From: Pseudomonadota bacterium
Lineage (GTDB): Bacteria; Desulfobacterota; Desulfobulbia; Desulfobulbales; Desulfobulbaceae
NCBI GenBank assembly: GCA_009778235.1
Contig: WRKE01000314.1
Coordinates: forward strand, 1 to 32,979
DNA: 32,979 bases
Direction: 5' to 3'
Shown here piece after piece: positions 6,297-13,976 of the stretch (positions are counted from its first letter, which is position 1; the number at the start of each line of letters is the position of its first letter). The notes below the pieces were generated by a model that was not told the DNA's origin, ran no database searches, and saw only the letters and a list, made by a program, of their open reading frames with translations. The translations under genes and the position numbers were made by a program.

Positions 6297-8802
6297 GGTG
6301 CAGCATTTCCTTAATTTCGCAAATAATTTTGTCGCGGCACAACCACAACCCCCCGGCATCGGCTCTCTCCGCATCCAGTCCTCGGATACGGATGGCGAGG
6401 TAGCCCAGAGTCTTGAGCCGGTCAAAAAGCTCCACATCGGACTCCTGATCCATCCAAGCGAAGAGGGCACCGCCAACCCGGTTGATCCGATAGCCGAAAT
6501 GGTCCAGGAGCTGGGCCAGCAGCTCAAGCCGCCAGGTTTGCCGAGGGCTGCCCGCGGCCCGGAAGGTGATGGAGCCGGCCCCACGTTGGTCATCAAACAT
6601 GGCCTCGACCATGACCGGCTGGCGGTCAAGCTGTATGCTAAGATTACAATACTTTTGCGAAATAAGGAAATAATTCTTCTCCCGCGAGAAGGGTGCTCGG
6701 ATCAGATCGAAGCCGCGCCGCACCCCGGCCCGGATGAGCGCAGCCGCCGCTGTCTGTCGCCGGGAGAAGGCCGGTTTTTGCCCTGACACGTGCTGCATGC
6801 CTCCCCAGAGGGCGTGCGGCAGGGGACTGGCTATGTCGGTCAACTCAATGTCCGGGCGATGGTCATCGTCACCGGGAGCCTCGTCCAGATCGATCGCCCA
6901 CCATTGACCCGGCAGGGTGGAACGCAACCGCTTGGCCGCCTTGCCCTGACCAGAGCGGAGGCTGAATTCGAACATCCTCCTCACCGCTTGCCCATGGCAA
7001 AGCCGCATGATGTCGTGCAGGGTCTGGCAGTGGACGGTTCGAAAATCCGCTGGGCAGGGATCAAGCAGAGTAAGCGGACTGATCAGGGCGAGCGCCGAAG
7101 CCAGGGTGCGCTGGACCGGGCTGCCAGCCATGGGATCGGGGCGGTCGACCGTCGGGCGCAACAGGGGTTCGACCCGGCCTTGGTAGACGGCCCGGCCGGT
7201 CGCATCAACGGTGACCGGGGTGCCTGCGGCCAACAGCTCGGTGGCCCGCTCCATGGCCATCAGGCACGGCAGGCCGAATTCGCGGGCCTGGGCGGCCAGA
7301 TGGCAGGCCTGATTGCCGGTCTCGGCCACCAGGGCCACGGCCCGATGCAGCAGCGGGGCTAACGAAGGCAGGGGGTGCCGGACCACCAGCACGGCCCGCC
7401 GGGGGCAGTGCAGCGCCTCTTGCATGGTGCGGACCACGAAGACCTCCCCATAACCAGCGCCGTCGCAGCCGGTCACCCCACCGTGGAGCAGCGGCTGGCC
7501 AGCCACCACGGGCGGCGATGGTGCCACAGAGGCCCGCGGGACGGCGGCGGGACGGCTTTGGAGCACGAACAGGCTTCCAGTCCGATCAATCGACCATTCG
7601 ATCTCCCGGGGTGCGCCGAAATGATGCTCCAGCCGCATGCCAGCTTCGGCCAGGGCGATCGCCTCGACGTCGGTCAACCATGGCCGGGTTGCATCCTCGG
7701 CCTCCTGCCGGCGGACGATCCGGTGCGGTGGCAGGCGTGAAAGCCGCAAATGCCCGACGGAACGGGTGGATTCGACAATACCCTTGGCCATGCCGGGGGC
7801 ATAAAACAGATCCAAGGTGTCACCCGGTCCATCGATGGAACAGGTATGGCAGATACCGCTCACCGCTGCCTCGACCATGGCCAGCACTCCAATGCCCATG
7901 GCGCATCGTTCGTGAAGTAAGCCCTTGGCCAGCCGGTACGAAATGGCCTGCGGTGTGTACTTCGAGGCCAGCACAGTTTTGCAGGCATCGATCAGACGGT
8001 CGCGGCCGACATCGAGTTCGGTATGATAGAGTCCGGTAAAGAAACTCCGATCAAACTCCTCACCAATGGCGCTGGAGCGGACCGCCACCCGGCATGCAGG
8101 CCCGGCTCCGGTCAACCGGTCGAACCGGTCGAGCAGCAGGGTTTCCAGTTCCGGCGCCATCGGAGCGGTCTGGATCAATTCTTGGATCGAGGCACTCTTG
8201 CTGTACAGATCCGAAAGCTCATCGACCTCCGTCTGCTGGAGGATATGATTGATTTTACGATACAGTTGATTGCGCTGGAAAAAGAGGTCCGTGGCAGCGG
8301 CGGTCAGCACGAATCCCGGCGGGATGCGAATATTGGTGATGGCCCCGGCCTCCGCCAGGCTGGCCATCTTTTCTCCGGTCAAACTGGTCAGGGTTCGGTT
8401 GATCTGGGCCAGGTCAAGGAGCATCTCGCCCGCAACCGGTTGCCGCTCGCCCTCCAGGATGGCCTCAATGCGCTGCCGTAATCGGGAGAAGGCGCGTTCC
8501 AGCTCGCTGTCGCGGCGATCGGCTATCTGGCCTTGATGGCGGATGACCTTGAAGACATTGACCGTCACCTGGGTGCAGCGGGCCCGGATGAAGGACATGG
8601 ACAGGGGGCGGCCGTCTTCCCAAGCGGCCTCCAGCTCGGCCATGGCCTTCCGGGCGCAGGCAAAGGCAACCAACAGGTCACGAAAGCTGCGGCTATGGGC
8701 GACGAGCAGGCGGTGCGCCGGTTCGGAGTTCAGGAGGGGGACGGTGGCGCCAGGCAGCCGTAACCGCCGCAGCAAGGTGAGAATCCGGTCGAGCAGGGGC
8801 AT
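6289..8802 (-). CDS. PEP synthase-like protein: ATP-grasp and phosphohistidine domains, no PEP-binding barrel
   Basis: An 837-residue protein. Residues 1-135 form a helical N-terminal region. Residues ~140-420 match the nucleotide-binding ATP-grasp half of PEP synthase/pyruvate phosphate dikinase (TGEKMASLAEAG, IPPGFVLTAAA, VRSSAIGEEF at 241-250, EIEWSIDRTGSLFVLQSRP ending at 418). Residues ~440-550 match the swivelling phosphohistidine domain, with H501 in ACHLAAQAREFGLPCL aligning with the catalytic His of TSHAAI-type motifs. The C-terminal ~280 residues do not look like the PEP/pyruvate barrel and contain an NYFLISQKYCNLS-like segment. Normal gluconeogenic PEP synthesis is therefore unlikely; ATP-dependent phosphorylation of H501 and transfer elsewhere is inference. 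The gene runs into a response regulator with an 8-base overlap and is preceded by a terminator, so it probably has its own promoter. No convincing ribosome site is visible at 8802. Confidence 0.85.
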   Translation of the reverse strand: MPLLDRILTLLRRLRLPGATVPLLNSEPAHRLLVAHSRSFRDLLVAFACARKAMAELEAAWEDGRPLSMSFIRARCTQVTVNVFKVIRHQGQIADRRDSELERAFSRLRQRIEAILEGERQPVAGEMLLDLAQINRTLTSLTGEKMASLAEAGAITNIRIPPGFVLTAAATDLFFQRNQLYRKINHILQQTEVDELSDLYSKSASIQELIQTAPMAPELETLLLDRFDRLTGAGPACRVAVRSSAIGEEFDRSFFTGLYHTELDVGRDRLIDACKTVLASKYTPQAISYRLAKGLLHERCAMGIGVLAMVEAAVSGICHTCSIDGPGDTLDLFYAPGMAKGIVESTRSVGHLRLSRLPPHRIVRRQEAEDATRPWLTDVEAIALAEAGMRLEHHFGAPREIEWSIDRTGSLFVLQSRPAAVPRASVAPSPPVVAGQPLLHGGVTGCDGAGYGEVFVVRTMQEALHCPRRAVLVVRHPLPSLAPLLHRAVALVAETGNQACHLAAQAREFGLPCLMAMERATELLAAGTPVTVDATGRAVYQGRVEPLLRPTVDRPDPMAGSPVQRTLASALALISPLTLLDPCPADFRTVHCQTLHDIMRLCHGQAVRRMFEFSLRSGQGKAAKRLRSTLPGQWWAIDLDEAPGDDDHRPDIELTDIASPLPHALWGGMQHVSGQKPAFSRRQTAAAALIRAGVRRGFDLIRAPFSREKNYFLISQKYCNLSIQLDRQPVMVEAMFDDQRGAGSITFRAAGSPRQTWRLELLAQLLDHFGYRINRVGGALFAWMDQESDVELFDRLKTLGYLAIRIRGLDAERADAGGLWLCRDKIICEIKEMLHHD

Positions 8803-8812
8803 GGCGAACTGG

Positions 8813-8854
8813 AAAAAAAGGGGCCGCGAAGAAGTGAAAACTCCCTCGCGGCCC
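8813..8854 (-). terminator. Intrinsic terminator after the two-helix membrane protein gene
   Basis: Read on the minus strand, a perfect 9-bp stem GGGCCGCGA / TCGCGGCCC with a 16-base loop is followed by C and seven T residues. It separates the exporter genes from the phosphohistidine protein, implying partial readthrough or a separate promoter for the latter. Confidence 0.82.
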
Positions 8855-8877
8855 TGGATACGGGACGGATTTAAGGA

Positions 8878-9579
8878 TCAGTGATCAAGCTTGATGCCCA
8901 ATCCTTCGAAGAGGAACAGCAGACCAAAACCATACCACACGGTGTAGATGACATAGAAGGCAAGGGCGGCAGCCAACATCACCATCTCCTCCTTCACCGG
9001 CTTGGCCTCGATCTGATAGAAGTTGTACGCCGGCTCGACAGCCTTGGACATACAATTCTTGACGAATTTTGCTTGTTCGGCCTGGCCGGCCTTACCGATA
9101 TCCTTCTCCATGGCCCCTAGAAACTGGTACCAGGTAAAGATGGACTGCCGTTCGTCAATGCCATACTTCGCACTCAGAGCCTTGCCGTCGTTTTTGTACA
9201 GCAGATCGGCATCCTTGAGCGCGAGCGTAAGCGTGGCGCCTAAATCACCGCTGACCTTTACCTTGTCGCCATCGACGGCGGCGGCCATCTGGTTGGCGGC
9301 GAACATTTTCTCCGCGACCACGGCTTCCGCGGCGGATTTCGCCTTCAATGTGGCGGTGAATTGCTGGCCATTGTACTTCTCAGCTTTCTTGATCTGATCA
9401 GGGATGTAATAGGCCGAGCTTTTGGCCAACTGGTTGAAAAAGTTGTCGAGATAATCAAGACCATTGACCTTCGGCCCCACAGCGTTGGGAAAGACTGGCA
9501 TGAAGATCACAACGAGAACCGCGAAGAATGTAACCAACAGGAATATTCCTGTGGTTTTGAGTTGTGCTGGGCTTGCCAT
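8878..9579 (-). CDS. Hypothetical membrane protein with two terminal helices, partner of the exporter
   Basis: I do not recognise this family by name. It is 233 residues: an N-terminal hydrophobic helix at ~11-31 (GIFLLVTFFAVLVVIFMPV), a ~165-residue soluble middle rich in Lys and Ala, and a second hydrophobic segment at ~199-226 near the C-terminus. The most likely topology has both tails in the cytoplasm and the middle in the periplasm. The start lies one base after the stop of the exporter gene, with GGGGGAGG as ribosome site inside the exporter's last codons, so the two proteins are made together. An intrinsic terminator follows. A role as accessory or sensory subunit of the exporter is inference from this tight coupling. 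Confidence 0.8.
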   Translation of the reverse strand: MASPAQLKTTGIFLLVTFFAVLVVIFMPVFPNAVGPKVNGLDYLDNFFNQLAKSSAYYIPDQIKKAEKYNGQQFTATLKAKSAAEAVVAEKMFAANQMAAAVDGDKVKVSGDLGATLTLALKDADLLYKNDGKALSAKYGIDERQSIFTWYQFLGAMEKDIGKAGQAEQAKFVKNCMSKAVEPAYNFYQIEAKPVKEEMVMLAAALAFYVIYTVWYGFGLLFLFEGLGIKLDH

Positions 9580-9580
9580 A

Positions 9581-10861
9581 TTAATGAACCTCCCCCGATT
9601 TCAGGACGCTGAGATTGGCGAAAAAGCAATAGAAGACCCACACCGCAAAGACGATGATAATGACGAAAAAGCCCACATTGCCGATCATGTCGATTACACT
9701 TATAATATCCTTAGACAAACTGATATAGCCCATCCTCACCAGCTTATCCGGCAGGGCGCAGATCCGGTTGAGGAAACCGGCGGTGACCGTCACCGCGTAG
9801 AAGCCGCGGATGGTGGTGCCGGGGACGACCTTGGTGACGATCGAGCCAATCTGAATACCGATCAGCGAGCCGAGCAGCATACCCATGGCCAGAGTATAGA
9901 AGATAAAGCCATAGATGGCATACTGGGTGATGGAGCCATAACCGGCGGTGAACACGATCTGGAAAATGTCGGTGCCGACGGTGGTCATGGAGGAGACGCC
10001 CAGACCATAGACGAACATCGGGAAGGTGAGGAAACCGCCGCCCACGCCCATAATCGCCGCGGCCAGGCCAACGATGAAACCGCTGATTACCAGGAAGATG
10101 GAGGATATCCGGCGGCCACCCGGGGTGATCGATTCGTCGAAGGTCAGCATCGGAGGGATGTTGACGGACTGCAGCCGCTTGCCTATGGCCGGGATTTCCT
10201 CGGCAATCCTGGTTGCACCGTCCTCGACCACTACCTTTTTGGAACGGGCCTTGATGTAGTCGGCCGTAGCGTAGAAGGCGAGGAAACCGAGGATGACGAC
10301 GTAGATCACGGTGATGAACGTGTCGCTCAACACCGGGTTGGCATCATAGATCTTGCGGTTGAGCCAGCCACCGGTGGTCGAGCCGACGATGGCGCCGATC
10401 AGGAAGGTGACGGCCAGTGACACCGAGATGTTGCCCAGCTTGCGGTGCAAAACCGAACCCATGATCGCCTTGGCGAAGATGTGGAACAGGTCGGTACCGA
10501 CCGCAAGGATACCCTTGACGCCAGCACTCATCAGGGCCGGAGCGATGATGAAGCCGCCGCCGGCGCCGATACAGCCGGTGATCAGACCGGCGCACACGCC
10601 GACCAGCACCGAGGCGCCGAAGATGAGGTTGGTGTAATGTGAGGGCCCGTAGGCCTGTTTAGCGCCGATAAAACCTGGAAGGGCTTGGCCGACGGCATCG
10701 GCAAAGGCATAGCCGCCGAGGAAGACGGGAATCAGCAGCAATCCTAGGATCAGAAGCCGTTTTCGGCTCCTTAAAATGTTGCTGGACATTTCCAATTCCC
10801 ATCGGGCATGGGCCCTGGCCCCGACCATCATGAATTGGTTCAGATCGCTAAAAAACCTCAT
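9581..10861 (-). CDS. TauE/SafE family anion (sulfite/sulfonate-type) exporter
   Basis: A 426-residue integral membrane protein with two internal repeats typical of TauE/SafE permeases. Each repeat carries the glycine-rich signature followed by a GTD motif: ITGCIGAGGGFIIAP (~94-108) with AVGTDLFH, and AAIMGVGGGFLTFP (~268-281) with TVGTDIFQ. A ~50-residue hydrophilic loop (~205-250) separates the halves. The family exports sulfite, sulfoacetate or similar anions; which one here cannot be read. The start at 10861 has a good AAAGGAGA ribosome site; an internal ATG at residue 25 is a weaker option. It sits 60 bases after a response regulator gene and one base before the two-helix protein, so these three form one operon. 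Confidence 0.9.
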   Translation of the reverse strand: MRFFSDLNQFMMVGARAHARWELEMSSNILRSRKRLLILGLLLIPVFLGGYAFADAVGQALPGFIGAKQAYGPSHYTNLIFGASVLVGVCAGLITGCIGAGGGFIIAPALMSAGVKGILAVGTDLFHIFAKAIMGSVLHRKLGNISVSLAVTFLIGAIVGSTTGGWLNRKIYDANPVLSDTFITVIYVVILGFLAFYATADYIKARSKKVVVEDGATRIAEEIPAIGKRLQSVNIPPMLTFDESITPGGRRISSIFLVISGFIVGLAAAIMGVGGGFLTFPMFVYGLGVSSMTTVGTDIFQIVFTAGYGSITQYAIYGFIFYTLAMGMLLGSLIGIQIGSIVTKVVPGTTIRGFYAVTVTAGFLNRICALPDKLVRMGYISLSKDIISVIDMIGNVGFFVIIIVFAVWVFYCFFANLSVLKSGEVH

Positions 10862-10921
10862 TTTGCTCTCCTTTTGTTGTCGATGAAACGGTTTTTTGGT
10901 TTATGCGATGGCCGCCGCCAG

Positions 10922-11350
10922 TCAGGACGAGCGTGCCGCATCCTCATCACTCTGAGCCCTTTCTATCTTTTCCTGTTGGGTCCGCTTACGTTCATGGGCC
11001 GCATTCAGCTTGTCGAACAGCGGATCCAGATCCATGGGTTTCATCAGGTAATCAAAGGCGCCATATTTGATGCCGTTGATGCCGGACTCCACCGAGGCGT
11101 GGCCGGTGAGCATGATGACCTCGGTCATGGGGGCGATCCGCTTGAGTTCCCGGAGCGTGTCGATGCCGTCGCGGCCGGGCATCTTGACATCCAACAGGAC
11201 AACATCGTAGCTTCTCTCATTGATCATGTCCAAGGCGGTATCGCCGTCAGGGGCACAAGCGCACTCCAGATCACGCTTGCTCAACCGTTTGGCGGTCATG
11301 TTCCGGAACTCTTCCTCATCGTCAACGATCAGTACACTATACAAGGCCAT
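10922..11350 (-). CDS. Single-domain response regulator upstream of the TauE/SafE exporter
   Basis: A 142-residue receiver-only protein. Acidic pocket D10-D11 in LIVDDEEEF, phospho-acceptor D54 in VVLLDVKMPGRDG, T82 in MLTGHASV, and K104 in YLMKPMD are all present, so it should be phosphorylatable. The short charged tail (KRTQQEKIERAQ) may form a helix but no output domain is seen. The start at 11350 gives the normal receiver beginning; earlier in-frame codons up to 11428 add residues without family features. It opens the exporter operon. The paralogue at the far end of the cluster (5826-6296) shares the TGHASV-x-SGI and GAFDY motifs, suggesting one duplicated pair. No kinase is adjacent. Confidence 0.93.
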   Translation of the reverse strand: MALYSVLIVDDEEEFRNMTAKRLSKRDLECACAPDGDTALDMINERSYDVVLLDVKMPGRDGIDTLRELKRIAPMTEVIMLTGHASVESGINGIKYGAFDYLMKPMDLDPLFDKLNAAHERKRTQQEKIERAQSDEDAARSS

Positions 11351-11516
11351 GGTGTTTTCTCGATACAAGTCAACTGTTTGATGCAAACGATTCGCGTTGG
11401 TCGCGGCGGATTTTCGGGGGCCGCCCAACCGGTTGAACTGGCTGGCGCCGGGGAAAAGGAACCTCTGCCGGCCATGGCTGGATTCGACTCAGCCGCAAGC
11501 ATCAAACACTACCACA

Positions 11517-11545
11517 TATAAACAAAAGCAGACACAAAATCCCAA
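11517..11545 (-). promoter_or_regulatory. Candidate promoter for the response regulator-exporter operon
   Basis: On the minus strand TTGGGA (11545-11540) and TTTATA (11522-11517) are separated by 17 bases, in an AT-rich patch about 170 bases before the response regulator start. Match to the consensus is moderate, so an alternative or activated promoter is possible. Confidence 0.35.
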
Positions 11546-11632
11546 CACATAATCTCGACAACTGGGTTGGATCGGTGTCATTCTGGCCGCGTACTTGTTG
11601 GTCACCGGTGCGTGCATGGGGCCTGGCGCTTG

Positions 11633-12187
11633 CTACTCTCTCAAGAATTGTTTGAGTTCCACTATGTTATCGGCAACAAAGGTGTAGACCGGAGGGACGC
11701 CGTTGGTCAGATTCCGGAGTTGCCGCGCCGGCTTCCCGTCACCGGCATTATCTTGCAACAACACGATCTTGTCCGGGTGAAAGGTGATGATCTTGAGTTC
11801 GATGTTGCGGTCAAACCGGACAAAGTCAAAAATATATGCCGTTTCTTTCCGCAGCGCGTACAGGGCCCAGATGATCTCGATGGTCACCTTGTGCGGAATG
11901 GATTCGTCGGTGAGGACAAAGAGAATCTTCTTGCTGTTGCCCTGCAGCAGCCGGTCGGGGATAGGAATGTTGTGGCGGACAAGGTGCTGGACCAGATCAT
12001 GGGAGTGAATCAGCCTCCTGCCTTTGGCTTCGATGATTGGCACGGCCCCTTTGTCGATCCATTTGCCGAACCGTTCCTCGGAAACGGAACAAATGATCGC
12101 GGCCTGCTTGAGATCAAGGTATTCGTGGTCCGTGGGGAGGTGTTGCTGTTGTCCGTTGGTCATGTTTTTTCCTGCCGGGGCCAGCAT
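11633..12187 (-). CDS. HTH protein with degenerate receiver-like C-terminal domain
   Basis: A 184-residue protein. Residues ~22-72 look like a MerR/excisionase-type winged helix (YLDLKQAAIICSVSEERFGKWIDKGAVP, then a KGRRLI wing). Residues ~86-184 have the alternating strand-helix pattern of a receiver (KKILFVLTDE... PDKIVLLQDNAGDG... VPPVYTFVADNIVELKQFL). At the place where the phospho-acceptor Asp should follow IVLL there is Q145, with D146 next to it, and the switch Thr/Lys positions are unclear. If it is a receiver it is probably not phosphorylated in the normal way. Starts at 12187 (GGAG six bases upstream) and 12163 (CAGGA upstream) are both plausible. It lies upstream of the response regulator-exporter operon in the same direction and is a reasonable candidate regulator of it; that is inference. 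Confidence 0.75.
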   Translation of the reverse strand: MLAPAGKNMTNGQQQHLPTDHEYLDLKQAAIICSVSEERFGKWIDKGAVPIIEAKGRRLIHSHDLVQHLVRHNIPIPDRLLQGNSKKILFVLTDESIPHKVTIEIIWALYALRKETAYIFDFVRFDRNIELKIITFHPDKIVLLQDNAGDGKPARQLRNLTNGVPPVYTFVADNIVELKQFLRE

Positions 12188-12767
12188 GATGCGCTCCGTT
12201 GATGCGGTGACCGATGCAGAACCGGGGCCAGATGGACGGATGGCCTGAAATAATCATTTTTTATTTCATATATCAAATTGTTAGATAAAAGGGGGTGTCC
12301 CGCCGATACCATTGTGATTTCGTCATGTGGCGGCGTGAAATGTATAACCATGGTGACACTCGCCGGGACCATGCTGATAATAACCTGAGATAAAATAAAT
12401 TTTTTGCGTGTAGTATTGGTAACAGGGAGGCTGAACAGGCGGGTTTGTGCACAGGGGGTGACAGCTTAACCCATCTTCGCCATCGGGGACAGGTTACCCC
12501 TCTTTTAAGCCGCCATTTGCAGTGATGCCGTCCCACTCCGAGGAGCAAAACGACAACGACCCAATGAATACAGCCGGTTAAATCAAGATTCCCGAGCATG
12601 GACGCTCCGCTGGACTGCTGCGCTCACCATGACCGCCGCCAGGTTTCTCATCGTGGCCTCTTGCGAGGAGCCCATCAACCTCAGCGATCCTCACCCCTTA
12701 TTCCATTTCAAACTCAAAGGTGATATGATATCCGCGCCCATTACGCTCACCATCACAGGTCATGTCC
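12188..12767. other. Gene-free divergent region between the HTH gene and the CAP-domain gene
   Basis: No convincing gene is present in these 580 bases. The left part (12241-12290) is AT-rich and carries a possible minus-strand promoter. The right part must hold the promoter for the plus-strand CAP gene, but I see no strong -35/-10 pair; TATGAT near 12733 is the best -10-like match. Around 12495 a GGGGACAGGTTACC string resembles short intergenic repeats associated with Y1/IS200-like transposases in other genomes; this is only a resemblance. A minus-strand reading frame at 12273-12599 lacks recognisable features and was not accepted. Confidence 0.4.
12250..12276 (-). promoter_or_regulatory. Possible promoter for the HTH/receiver-like gene
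   Basis: On the minus strand TTGATA (12276-12271) lies 15 bases before GATTAT (12255-12250), in a strongly AT-rich patch about 60 bases upstream of the gene. The short spacing and imperfect -10 make this tentative. Confidence 0.3.
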
Positions 12768-13193
12768 ATGAAATTGCGATTTGCCTCTCTTCTCCTCCTG
12801 GCGCTGTTCTTGGTCCCCAACCAGGCCCTGACCCGGGATGACGGGGCCTCCCTCTACGCCCGTACCCTGCTGGAGCAGATCAACCTGTACCGTCGCGACA
12901 ACGGCTTGGGATCGCTTCGGTTTGACGCCCAGTTGGCCCGCCTGGCCCAGTACCACAGCTTTGAAATGTTCCGCCAGAAAATGACGAGCCATCGCAATTT
13001 CGACCAGCGGTTTGAACGCTCGGGCAGCCGGATGTGCGTTGAAAATGTTGGCTGGAATTTCACCAACCCCCTCAAGCAATTCGATGCCTGGCGCCAGTCG
13101 AGCGGCCACGACCAGAACATGCTCAAGCCAGAGCTGACCAAAGCGGGCATTGCCGAAATAGGCAACTATGTCACGTTTTTCGCCTGCAAGTAA
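12768..13193 (+). CDS. Exported CAP/SCP-domain protein
   Basis: A small (141-residue) protein with an N-terminal signal peptide (MKLRFASLLLLALFLVPNQALT, cleavage near residue 20) and one CAP (cysteine-rich secretory/antigen 5/PR-1) domain. Seen family residues: first His in TSHRNF, Glu in CVENVGWN, and the second His in SSGHDQNMLKPELTKAGI, which together form the usual CAP cavity. The function of bacterial CAP proteins is mostly unknown; roles in envelope or extracellular binding are proposed for relatives. The ATG at 12768 is preferred over 12762 because CAGGT then has normal spacing. The gene appears to be single, with a weak hairpin terminator after it, and it is not obviously part of the downstream cobamide operon. 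Confidence 0.88.
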   Translation: MKLRFASLLLLALFLVPNQALTRDDGASLYARTLLEQINLYRRDNGLGSLRFDAQLARLAQYHSFEMFRQKMTSHRNFDQRFERSGSRMCVENVGWNFTNPLKQFDAWRQSSGHDQNMLKPELTKAGIAEIGNYVTFFACK

Positions 13194-13211
13194 ACCGGGA
13201 CATTGGTGCCC

Positions 13212-13251
13212 GGCAAGGCAACCCGCACCCTAACTTGCCTCTATCTTTTTT
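13212..13251 (+). terminator. Weak intrinsic terminator after the CAP-domain gene
   Basis: A 6-bp stem GGCAAG (13212-13217) / CTTGCC (13234-13239) is followed after six bases by TTTTTT. The stem is short and the gap to the T-run is long, so it may be inefficient. A further CAGCG-tac-CGCTG hairpin lies at 13270-13282, flanked by TCCGGAT repeats. No B12 box is visible in the remaining leader of cobU. Confidence 0.4.
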
Positions 13252-13404
13252 GATCCGGATTAGATATAACAGCGTACCGCTGATCCATTCCGGATATCTT
13301 TTGCCATGAGAATCCGGCATGTTATCTTGCTCAATCAAGCGTATGGCAAGATCTGGCCGCCATCGACGGCCAAATGAACAAACCAATTCTTCACCAGGTA
13401 AACC

Positions 13405-13965
13405 ATGGGTCGGATCATTCTTGTCACCGGCGGGGCCAGGAGTGGCAAGAGCAGTTTTGCCGAACAGCTTGCCGCTGGCCTCGGTCAGAATATCGTCTAT
13501 ATTGCCACCGCCAGGGTCCTGGATGACGAGATGGCCGAACGGATTGCCCGGCACCGGCGACAGCGGCCCGCCGCTTGGCAGACCCACGAAACGCCCGATT
13601 TTCCCTCCCGGGTGATTGCCGAGCAAGGACAGCGCTGCGATGCCCTGCTGCTCGATTGCCTCACCGTTCTGACCACCAACCTGATCCTGGCCCAGTCCGT
13701 TGATTGGCGTACCCCTGCCATGGAGAAGCTCAACGAGGTTGAAGCCTTGGTGATGGCTGAAATCGAGGCGATCGTGGCCGCTGCCTCCACCAGCCGGGCG
13801 GATTTGGTCGCGGTGACCAACGAGGTCGGTTGTGGCATTGTGCCGGGGTCGAGCATGGCTCGTTTTTTTCGTGACTGCGCCGGGCGGGTCAACCAACGCA
13901 TGGCCGCCGCCGCCGCTGAGGTCTTTCTGGTGGTTTCCAGCATTCCGGTGCGGATCAAGGGATAA
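13405..13965 (+). CDS. cobU: Adenosylcobinamide kinase / adenosylcobinamide-phosphate guanylyltransferase
   Basis: A bifunctional enzyme of the nucleotide-loop pathway: it phosphorylates adenosylcobinamide and then makes adenosylcobinamide-GDP. The 186-residue length is typical. The P-loop GGARSGKS is at residues 9-16, and the guanylyl-accepting His is expected at H50 in ERIARHRRQRP. LLLDCLTVLTTNL and VTNEVGCGIVP are further family motifs. The start at 13405 follows an AGG ribosome site. It opens a tight plus-strand operon with cobS 11 bases downstream, then cobC, cobT and a CbiR-like gene. No cobalamin riboswitch could be recognised in the 211-base leader, which is notable because such operons are often riboswitch-controlled. 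Confidence 0.96.
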   Translation: MGRIILVTGGARSGKSSFAEQLAAGLGQNIVYIATARVLDDEMAERIARHRRQRPAAWQTHETPDFPSRVIAEQGQRCDALLLDCLTVLTTNLILAQSVDWRTPAMEKLNEVEALVMAEIEAIVAAASTSRADLVAVTNEVGCGIVPGSSMARFFRDCAGRVNQRMAAAAAEVFLVVSSIPVRIKG

Positions 13966-13976
13966 AGAGGCACTCC

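Noticed and set aside
12273..12599. Minus-strand reading frame of 108 codons
   Set aside because: No ribosome site, no recognisable domain, odd composition rich in Trp and Arg; judged non-coding.
13194..13404. Cobalamin riboswitch in front of cobU
   Set aside because: I looked for a B12 box and the conserved core and could not find them; only simple hairpins are present.
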